64,000 bases of DNA. Origin: Nostoc sp. NMS2. Its GTDB lineage: Bacteria > Cyanobacteriota > Cyanobacteriia > Cyanobacteriales > Nostocaceae. The stretch covers positions 1 through 64,000 of the forward strand of contig NZ_JABXKH010000052.1 in assembly GCF_017115105.1 (NCBI RefSeq), read 5' to 3'. Made by a program: the position numbers and the translations under genes. This document shows positions 58,445 through 64,000 of this stretch, one piece after another; the stretch's first letter is position 1; each line of letters starts with the position of its first letter. The notes below the pieces were generated by a model. The model was not told where the DNA came from. It ran no database searches and saw only the letters and a program-made list of their open reading frames with translations.

Positions 58445-59287
58445 TTAGTAATGAGACGCGATTAATCGCGTCTCTACTCCTGCTTCCCCTACTCCCTCAT
58501 CCCCCTCTTGCCAAACAAACCTTGGCGCTAACCAGAAAACATCTATTAGGATGGTCAATGGCGCAAGGGCAAACAGCGCCCAGAAAACTGCTGTGGAAAT
58601 AAAGAAATAATTCCGCAGGATAAAAGTTAATCCGGCGATGCAGATTGCCCAAACTACACGCCCAATTCGAGAATTGGGGATCGATCGCGGATCTGTAATC
58701 ATAAATAGGGCGAACAGCAGCAAAGACCCGCTCATCAATCGATGCCAGTAAACATCCCAAGTCCAACCCAGCCAGAGATTGCGAATCGCCTCTAGCAAGG
58801 AGTAGGAACCTAAAAAAGCTGCTGTGGTGTCCCAGCGACCAACGCGCTGTAAAATCATGCCGCCAGTGCCGGCAAATAATAGCCCATACCACCACTCTTC
58901 ACCCCACTGTCCCGGCGAAACCCAAGCATCGGGGGTCAAAATCAAGGCAGATATGATGCCAAAATTGGTGGGGTTAAAGAAATGCTTATCGCCGACTTGG
59001 AAGATAAATTTGCTTGCGATCGCAATTGCTGCGGCTATTGCCATTGTCGTCCAATGATCAGCCCGCAATAGCAGTCCCAGTCCTAGAGAGGTAATTAAAG
59101 CACTGCGGAGATTTGCCATTTGTTCTTTGCCAGTAACTAATGACAATATCCATTGGGTTGCGAGACTTGTGGCGATCGCTACCCCAATGAACTCTGGTCG
59201 CAGCGTCCAATCTCTTGTACCGATTCCCAATACTAAGAACAAGCCGAGAAATAGAATTTGATAATCTCGTATATCTTTGAGCAACAT
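58445..59287 (-). CDS. NqrB/RnfD-family integral membrane protein
   Basis: 280 residues with eight to nine membrane segments and the family blocks RNLRSALITSLGLGLLLRAD, FNPTNFGIISALILTPDAW and FALFMITDPRSIPNS (SGxxxTDP-like flavin-attachment region). NqrB and RnfD carry a covalent FMN on a Thr in this motif (the Thr of MITDP); here MITDPR is conserved. In enediyne gene clusters a similar protein is UnbU. There are no other Nqr or Rnf subunits nearby. The last nine codons (ETRLIASHY) overlap a dispersed palindrome (58453-58474), so the C-terminus appears to have been extended by a repeat. It precedes the DUF2330 gene. Confidence 0.78.
   Translation of the reverse strand: MLLKDIRDYQILFLGLFLVLGIGTRDWTLRPEFIGVAIATSLATQWILSLVTGKEQMANLRSALITSLGLGLLLRADHWTTMAIAAAIAIASKFIFQVGDKHFFNPTNFGIISALILTPDAWVSPGQWGEEWWYGLLFAGTGGMILQRVGRWDTTAAFLGSYSLLEAIRNLWLGWTWDVYWHRLMSGSLLLFALFMITDPRSIPNSRIGRVVWAICIAGLTFILRNYFFISTAVFWALFALAPLTILIDVFWLAPRFVWQEGDEGVGEAGVETRLIASHY
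58453..58474. repeat. 22-bp perfect palindrome inside the NqrB/RnfD-like gene end
   Basis: GAGACGCGAT and ATCGCGTCTC flank TA to give a 22-bp perfect palindrome at 58453-58474. The same core (ACGCGATTAATCGCGT) is at about 51434-51450. It lies at the codons for the last residues of the RnfD-like protein. Confidence 0.7.
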
Positions 59288-59497
59288 TAATCCTTCAATT
59301 CCGGGATTACCCGTAGATTTCTCATCAATCTAGACGAGTGTTAGCTCAAATAGTAATGCTGTTACAGATTTTGTTACAAAGACTGACTTACCAGATGTAA
59401 ATTACCATTTAAGAACTTATTGTTGATTGCCAGAAGTGCAGATATCGCAGTTTCGCAAGCAAATCTATCAAAAATTGTCAGCAGCAGATAAACGCAA

Positions 59498-60193
59498 ATG
59501 CAGCTAGCTCCTCTGTTCCCAATTTTCTATCGCATTCTCCAACCGAGTTTTCCCAATTGCCTTTGGGGTGGAAATCCCCATACTAAAGCGATCGCACTCA
59601 CCTTTGATGATGGGCCCCATCCTCAATACACACCCGAAGTTTTGGCAGTATTGGATCGCTACAACATTACAGCCAGTTTTTTTTGGTTGGGTGTTTGCGT
59701 TAACCGTTCACCAGCGATCGCCAAAGCTGTTAGCGATCGCGGCCACTGGATCGGATTGCATGGCTACGATCATCGCTCTTTTCCCATGCTTTCCCTCAAT
59801 GAATTGAAGGACAGTTTAGAAAAAACCCAAGTTGCCATCTACAATGCCTGCAACCTACAACCTGAACAAGTGCGGGATGTCCGTCCCCCCAATGGTTTAT
59901 TTACACCTGCTACTTTAAAAATTTTTTCTCAGTGGAATTACCGTTCAGTTATGTGGAGCGTTGTACCAGAAGATTGGGTACGACCAGGTATAACCACTGT
60001 AGTACAGCGAATTATGCAGCAGGTCAAAAATGGTTCACTAATTGTCTTGCATGATGGTGCTTGTGGTGGACAAGATGTTGCTGCCACAATTCAAATTCTC
60101 ATTCCGCAACTGCTACAACAAGGTTATGAGTTTGTGACTGTTGATACTCTGTGGCAGCAAACTAAGACTAACCATTCATTGTTAGACATTTAA
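59498..60193 (+). CDS. NodB-type polysaccharide deacetylase
   Basis: 231 residues. The NodB motifs are present in order: AIALTFDDGPHPQYTPEVLA (metal-binding and catalytic Asp pair, residues about 33-40), GLHGYDHRSF (HxxxH-type metal ligands), RPPNGLFTP, and the C-terminal IVLHDGACG (catalytic His). It would remove N-acetyl groups from a cell-wall or exopolysaccharide, but no signal peptide is obvious, so an unusual N-terminus or an incomplete start is possible. The divergent NqrB/RnfD-like gene is 210 bp away and shares the control region. Confidence 0.9.
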   Translation: MQLAPLFPIFYRILQPSFPNCLWGGNPHTKAIALTFDDGPHPQYTPEVLAVLDRYNITASFFWLGVCVNRSPAIAKAVSDRGHWIGLHGYDHRSFPMLSLNELKDSLEKTQVAIYNACNLQPEQVRDVRPPNGLFTPATLKIFSQWNYRSVMWSVVPEDWVRPGITTVVQRIMQQVKNGSLIVLHDGACGGQDVAATIQILIPQLLQQGYEFVTVDTLWQQTKTNHSLLDI

Positions 60194-60242
60194 GGATAGA
60201 TAAAGTTAATAATTAGCTCTAAATCAGGCTTTTTCATAAATT

Positions 60243-61007
60243 ATGAAAACACTTTTTTTAGCTTGGCAAGATCCTAAAAGTCGGGCTTGGCTTCCCATTG
60301 GTCGCTTAACATTTGACGGTAAAAAATATCAATTTGTGTATACGCATGGTGCTGTAAAAGCTCAAGTTCAGCACAGGTTTCAGCTATTGTATTCTTTCCC
60401 AGACTTGAACAAGGTATACACATCGGTTGAACTTTTCCCTTTATTTTCTAATCGGTTAATGCGACGCTCTCGCCCTGATTACAAAAATTATATTGAATAT
60501 TTAAATATTCCTGAAGGTGAAGACGATCCAGTTACCATCCTTTCTCAGAGTGGTGGACGCAAGGTAACGGATAATTTTGAAGTTTTTCCCTGTCCAGAAC
60601 CAGATGAAAATAGTTTATACCATATCCATTTTTTTGCACACGGAGTGCGACACTTTCCCGCTTGTGCAATAGAACGGATTAGTCAATTACAAATGGGTGA
60701 ACTTTTATATTTAGCTAACGAATTTCAAAATCCCCATGATCCGCGTGCATTGCTTTTATGTACTGAGGATCATCACATCGTAGGTTATTGTCCTCGGTAT
60801 ATTGTGGATGATGTTTTTAAACTCAAGAGCAAAAATCCTGAACTTGTAAAAGTACATGTTGAGCGCGTTAATCCAGCACCGACTCCTCTCCAACTACGTT
60901 TATTGTGCAATATGACCGCAGAATGGCATAATAATTTTCGTCCATTTTCTAGCCCGGAGTATCAGCCTTTAGTAGCTGATATTCCTGCTAGTTATGCTAG
61001 TTCCTAG
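60243..61007 (+). CDS. HIRAN-domain protein (HipA N-terminal-like)
   Basis: 254 residues. The first 90 residues (MKTLFLAWQDPKSRAWLPIG, FPDLNKVYTSVELFPLFSNR) resemble the leading part of HipA-type proteins. Residues about 130-205 form a HIRAN domain: SLYHIHFFAHGVRHFPACAI, ELLYLANEFQNPHDPRALLL and IVGYCPRYIVDD. HIRAN domains bind DNA ends or damaged DNA, and in bacteria often occur as stand-alone domains or next to nucleases. There is no kinase domain. Start codon follows 50 bp after the deacetylase gene, so co-transcription is possible. The stop overlaps the end of the convergent PfkB gene by four bases. Confidence 0.82.
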   Translation: MKTLFLAWQDPKSRAWLPIGRLTFDGKKYQFVYTHGAVKAQVQHRFQLLYSFPDLNKVYTSVELFPLFSNRLMRRSRPDYKNYIEYLNIPEGEDDPVTILSQSGGRKVTDNFEVFPCPEPDENSLYHIHFFAHGVRHFPACAIERISQLQMGELLYLANEFQNPHDPRALLLCTEDHHIVGYCPRYIVDDVFKLKSKNPELVKVHVERVNPAPTPLQLRLLCNMTAEWHNNFRPFSSPEYQPLVADIPASYASS

Positions 61008-61981
61008 AGTTGATGTGAGGCTAGAAAAGCTTCAACTTCAACAGTTGTTGGTTGAGAAGCGATCGCACCTGGTTTAATAGTAGTCAGTGCCCCAACAGCA
61101 CTGGCATAAGTGACGATGCGTTTTGCGGTTTCAGCATCCCGCAAGCTGTGGATGCCGTACTGACTCAACTGGTGGATGAATCCTGCCAAAAAGCTATCCC
61201 CTGCACCAGTGGTATCAACTACCGGGATGGAAAAGGCAGGTAATTTGCCTTCGTTTTCGCCCAGACAGTATGTACAACCGTTTTCGCCATCTGTTACGAG
61301 TACTCCTTCAATTGAAGCCAAGCGGTAAGTAATGGCTCCCGGATCTGCGGTTTCAAATAACCATTCAGCTTCTTCTTTGGAGAGTTTGAGAAAATCGACT
61401 CGCTTAAATAATTCTGGAATTTTTTGATGAGCGATGTTTGGCTCGTCCCAAAATACAGGCCGCCAATTGACATCTAAGACAATCTTCAGATCGTAATGTT
61501 CTGCTAACTCTAGGGCGCGGTAAATTGCCTGTTCACTTTCAGGATAGGCTAATTCCAAAGTACCCAAAACCAGAAAATCTGCCTCTTGAAACAGCGCATC
61601 TGGTAATTGTTTGGCTTGCAGGCGAGTATCGGCAAATTCTGCGGTGTCATACTGACCAAATCCGGCGAAGGTGCGATCGCCAGCCAGATCCCGTGTAACA
61701 TAAACTTGCCGCGTTGGTGCTGTGGGATGGCGTTGTATCCCCGTCGTCTCTACACCTACATCTTGTAATAGCTTGACCAGTGCATTTCCTGCTTCATCTT
61801 CACCAACGGCTCCGATAAATCCTGCTGTCGTCCCCAGCTTCACTAAAGCACAGGCTACGTTAGCCGGTGCCCCTCCTGGGTAGGGAGTCCAGGATTTCAC
61901 TTCTTCCAGCTTTAACCCTAATTGATCGGCTAAACAATCAAACAAAATTTCACCGAGGCACAAAACACGGGAATTGCTCAT
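61004..61981 (-). CDS. PfkB-family sugar kinase (fructokinase-like)
   Basis: 325 residues of the ribokinase/PfkB fold. MSNSRVLCLGEILFDCLADQ, PYPGGAPANVACALVKLG (substrate-binding GG motif), LVLDVNWRPVFW and the catalytic DTTGAGDSFLAGF (base Asp) near residue 266 are seen. The similarity to cyanobacterial and plant fructokinases is strong, so it probably phosphorylates fructose (from sucrose breakdown) with ATP; adenosine kinase or other sugars cannot be excluded. Convergent overlap of four bases with the HIRAN gene. Confidence 0.9.
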   Translation of the reverse strand: MSNSRVLCLGEILFDCLADQLGLKLEEVKSWTPYPGGAPANVACALVKLGTTAGFIGAVGEDEAGNALVKLLQDVGVETTGIQRHPTAPTRQVYVTRDLAGDRTFAGFGQYDTAEFADTRLQAKQLPDALFQEADFLVLGTLELAYPESEQAIYRALELAEHYDLKIVLDVNWRPVFWDEPNIAHQKIPELFKRVDFLKLSKEEAEWLFETADPGAITYRLASIEGVLVTDGENGCTYCLGENEGKLPAFSIPVVDTTGAGDSFLAGFIHQLSQYGIHSLRDAETAKRIVTYASAVGALTTIKPGAIASQPTTVEVEAFLASHQL

Positions 61982-62344
61982 TTCATTTTAGATTTTAGAT
62001 TTCGATTTTGGATTAGGAATTTACAGTATAAAATCTACAACAATTTTTGCTAATTTGTCGCCAGTCCTTCATAGAATTAAATAGCAATTTTTACTACTCC
62101 ATAACATCTATATGCTTCTAATCATCGCCAAAATTATCTAAACATTTATACTAAGTTATAGACAAAAAGAAGTGTTGTATAATACTTATATATTGTCGTG
62201 ATTTATATTATTGCCAACTTGAAATCCAAAGAAAATATTGACAATAGTATTACTGCTAACACTTGAAACCCCTACTAACAAAAGAATCTTCTAGAATTAG
62301 AAAGAGCGATTAAGTACATATACCAAAGGAGGATAGAAATAGTC
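61982..62344. promoter_or_regulatory. Spacer and promoter region of pedR
   Basis: TTTTAGATTTTAGATTTCGA is a short heptamer-like run at 61985. TATAAT (62178-62183) is a good -10 box about 160 bp before the start, with a weak -35. AAAGGAGG (62325-62332) lies 12 bases before the ATG at 62345 and is a little far for a ribosome site. No ORF. Confidence 0.45.
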
Positions 62345-62608
62345 ATGGCTGGTGGCAAGTCTGAGACCCCCGTTAGTCTGTCAGACAGAGAACTGCAAAT
62401 TATCGACCTAGTGGCCGCTGGCTTAACTAACCAAGAGATTGCAGGAAAACTGGAGATTAGCAAACGTACAGTTGATAACCATATCAGTAATATTCTGACC
62501 AAGACCGAGACCGAAAATCGAGTAGCTCTTGTCCGTTGGGCCTTACAGTGGGGCAAAGTCTGTTTAAATGATGTCAATTGCTGTCTTCTGCCTAACCAGA
62601 TCGAATAA
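62345..62608 (+). CDS. pedR: LuxR-type transcriptional regulator, PedR homologue
   Basis: 87 residues consisting of one GerE/LuxR helix-turn-helix: LSDRELQIIDLVAAGLTNQE, IAGKLEISKRTVDNHISNIL and TKTETENRVALVRWALQWGK, then a conserved tail VCLNDVNCCLLPN. A stand-alone LuxR domain of this length with the two tail cysteines is the hallmark of PedR (Ssl0564 in Synechocystis), a regulator whose activity follows the redox state of photosynthetic electron transport through thioredoxin. The cysteines here (CLNDVNCC) are consistent with redox control. Its targets in this organism are not shown. Confidence 0.88.
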   Translation: MAGGKSETPVSLSDRELQIIDLVAAGLTNQEIAGKLEISKRTVDNHISNILTKTETENRVALVRWALQWGKVCLNDVNCCLLPNQIE

Positions 62609-62725
62609 ACAATTTACTAGTAGCAACGTAATTGCTCTGGTCTGGTAAAATTGCAAGCCAATTTTGAGGTTAACTAATTGTTTCCCTCCTCACGCCTAAG
62701 TTTTCAGTGTGAACACTCTACCAAA

Positions 62726-62793
62726 AGTTCCGAGTCCTTCACTCAGCCGGAGTTTATGTTAGTGGAGCCAGCTGACCCTCGGACTCGGAAACT
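62726..62793 (+). ncRNA. Candidate stem-loop element in the pedR downstream region
   Basis: AGTTCCGAGTCC (62726-62737) pairs with GGACTCGGAAACT (62781-62793) with one bulged A. After a 5-by-5 internal loop TCAGC (62743-62747) pairs with GCTGA (62771-62775). The total of 68 bases makes a long irregular hairpin, but no T-run follows and no known family is recognised. It could be a 3' structure of the pedR mRNA or an old palindrome. Confidence 0.4.
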
Positions 62794-62839
62794 ATAACAA
62801 AGAATTCCTTTCCAAATTGACTGGGGATTGGCCAAACAG

Positions 62840-63000
62840 GGCATGAAGAAGAGACAAGGGAGACAAGGAAGAGGGGGGAGACAAGGGAGAGACTTGTTTA
62901 ATAATTCCTCCTTGTCCCCTTGTCCCCCTTGTCCCCCTGCTCCCTCATCTCCCCCCGCCCCTCTGCCTCCCCCATGCCCAATGCCCCATGCCCAAACTCA
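62840..63000. repeat. Low-complexity GGGAGACAAGG / CCCCTTGTCCCCC repeat
   Basis: AAGGGAGACAAGGAAGAGGG is followed by TTGTCCCCTTGTCCCCCTTG and CCCATGCCCAATGCCCCATG. The halves are complementary, so the stretch can form a large hairpin. The 90-residue frame crossing it is repeat sequence, not a gene. It belongs to the same type as 2617-2797 and 8195-8345. Confidence 0.7.
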
Positions 63001-63096
63001 ACAATTAACCACAAAAATTAGCAACAATTCAGTGGTGCAAGCGTTACATTTGAGAGAAATCTATATTGCTCCATCGGCTTGGAGAGTGGTGTTCCA

Positions 63097-63798
63097 ATGA
63101 ATACTTCTGCTTCTTTTCAAGGTGGCTCGTCTCCCTTTGAATTTTTTAACTTTGATCTTACGACACCTGTATCTGAGAAAGTTCCGAACCCAGAATACCG
63201 TCCCCTAGACTTTCCGCAACCCACACAAGATGCTGACCTACTCAGGCAGCTATCATTTATTCCAGGGTTGAAAGAAATTTTGATGATTCGGCAGGTTCAC
63301 GCCTTAGAACACGCTACTGTTTGGGTTCTTAGCGAATCAAAAAGTGGCCATCCTGCTCAAGGAGAAGCTAGTAACGTTCAACTAGATAACGAACTATTAG
63401 GCGGTTTATCTACTGAGCATGGATTTTACCTTTATGGTGAAGTAAATATTAGTGATTTGCGGCGTGCGGTAACACTTGCTCGACATCGCCTTACCAATGG
63501 AGAATGGGATTTAGCTGTACATCCCCGTTGCGGCACAAATTTATCAGTAGCAATGCTCTTAACAGCTGGACTAGCAGTTGGTGTACATCTGTTACTACCA
63601 TTTCGACCAATCGAGCAACTTATTGGTTTGGGGTTAGCAGCGACGACAGCAGCTGAACTCGCACCTGATTTAGGTTCTATGGCCCAGCGTTACCTAACAA
63701 CAGCCATTCCTTTTAACCTAGCAATTGAAAATATTACCCGTACACGCGACGTTTGGGGGCGTGAGGCACATTTTGTTAAAGTGGGCTGGCAAGAGTAA
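63097..63798 (+). CDS. DUF6391 family membrane protein
   Basis: 233 residues from the ATG at 63097; an in-frame TTG 18 bases upstream also exists. The conserved core is IPGLKEILMIRQVHALEHAT, followed by LSTEHGFYLYGEVN and AVHPRCGTNLSVAMLLTAGL; the HALEHAT motif looks like a possible metal-binding or protease-like helix. Hydrophobic segments at about residues 158-180 and 190-205 suggest two membrane helices near the end. DUF6391 is a cyanobacterial family without a known role. The next gene starts 4 bp after its stop, so they form an operon. Confidence 0.8.
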   Translation: MNTSASFQGGSSPFEFFNFDLTTPVSEKVPNPEYRPLDFPQPTQDADLLRQLSFIPGLKEILMIRQVHALEHATVWVLSESKSGHPAQGEASNVQLDNELLGGLSTEHGFYLYGEVNISDLRRAVTLARHRLTNGEWDLAVHPRCGTNLSVAMLLTAGLAVGVHLLLPFRPIEQLIGLGLAATTAAELAPDLGSMAQRYLTTAIPFNLAIENITRTRDVWGREAHFVKVGWQE

Positions 63799-63802
63799 TC
63801 TT

Positions 63803-64000
63803 ATGGAATCAAAACCACGCACCTTCAAAGAAACCGCTAAAGAAACAACTCTACTGTTTGCAGGGGGCGCTGGCGCTGGACTAATCATCTTTGCCCTGTT
63901 CGGCGGCTTATGGCACGTCACTCACTTTTGGTGGGTGATGGCAGCAACTACAATGTTCTGCGGTTTATTAGCCGTAGTATTCCGTCAAAACTTCCAGAAG
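63803..64000 (+). CDS. Membrane protein, 3' end beyond the window
   Basis: An ATG at 63803 opens a frame that runs off the end of the window after 66 codons: MESKPRTFKETAKETTLLFA then GGAGAGLIIFALFGGLWHVT and HFWWVMAATTMFCGLLAVVF. One or two membrane helices follow a hydrophilic N-terminus. It is four bases after the DUF6391 stop, in the same operon. No domain can be named from this part. Confidence 0.65.
   Translation, partial: MESKPRTFKETAKETTLLFAGGAGAGLIIFALFGGLWHVTHFWWVMAATTMFCGLLAVVFRQNFQK

Noticed and set aside
62828-63100. 90-residue plus-strand frame with PCPPCPPAPSSPPAP
   Set aside because: Encoded by the low-complexity GGGAGACAAGG/CCCCTTGTCC repeat, so it is not a gene.
1-64000. 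CRISPR array
   Set aside because: Tandem repeats present are heptamers, 21-, 30- or 31-bp coding or low-complexity units without regular unique spacers.

Overview
The window reads as chromosomal DNA of a filamentous, probably heterocyst-forming cyanobacterium of the Nostoc/Anabaena type. The support is a form IB rbcL-rbcX-rbcS locus followed by a RuBisCO activase with a small-subunit-like tail, CrtH-type carotenoid isomerase, a PedR-like regulator, DUF3318, DUF2358 and DUF6391 proteins restricted mainly to cyanobacteria, very frequent HIP1 octamers (GCGATCGC), heptameric short tandem repeats between genes, and many small palindromic MITE-like elements. Base composition is moderately AT-rich. 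I see no tRNA, rRNA or CRISPR array.

Layout. 1-2.6 kb: the 3' end of a TnpB gene with its terminal hairpin, a DUF202 membrane protein, msrA, a small membrane protein and a single-domain fasciclin protein. 2.8-8.1 kb: trmFO, a Uma2-type nuclease with a heptad tail, a DUF2887 nuclease-like protein, panB and a secreted beta-propeller. 8.4-14.2 kb: the carbon-fixation locus, with a long rbcL leader, rbcL, rbcX, rbcS, a GDSL hydrolase, a Phd/VapC-type toxin-antitoxin pair and rca. 14.4-21.4 kb: a secreted protein, a DUF2358 protein, and a minus-strand group of FAD oxidoreductase, two paralogous membrane proteins and a pentapeptide-repeat protein. 21.4-22.9 kb: a repeat-rich intergenic stretch that also contains a strong candidate for a structured non-coding RNA with its own terminator. 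22.9-31.8 kb: an SLH-fasciclin-barrel protein, a five-PAS hybrid histidine kinase and two tandem coiled-coil proteins. 32.2-35.0 kb: sphR-sphS-phoU phosphate signalling. 35.6-42.2 kb: two glycosyltransferases around a transposase remnant, a Crp-family regulator and an SLH/OprB porin. 42.2-50.6 kb: small cyanobacterial proteins, crtH, upp, YggT and a second DUF2887 protein. 50.8-64 kb: esterase, aroE, a second alpha/beta hydrolase, a sigma-70-like factor, a DUF2330/NqrB-RnfD-like pair, polysaccharide deacetylase, a HIRAN protein, a PfkB sugar kinase, pedR and a DUF6391 protein.

How the genes work together. Only a few groups look functionally linked: rbcLXS with rca (CO2 fixation and RuBisCO repair), sphR-sphS-phoU (phosphate sensing, without the Pst transporter nearby), the FAD oxidoreductase with its two small-spaced membrane-protein partners (unknown function), the DUF2330/RnfD-like pair (unknown), and the Crp-like regulator beside the porin. 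Most other genes are single housekeeping or conserved hypothetical genes.

The most distinctive signals are in the intergenic DNA. At least ten families of short inverted-repeat elements are visible. Some are nested inside others, and one family carries matching approximately 10-bp target duplications. The best candidate for something undescribed is the rod-shaped RNA at about 22.29-22.47 kb; the second is the FAD-oxidoreductase/membrane-protein operon.
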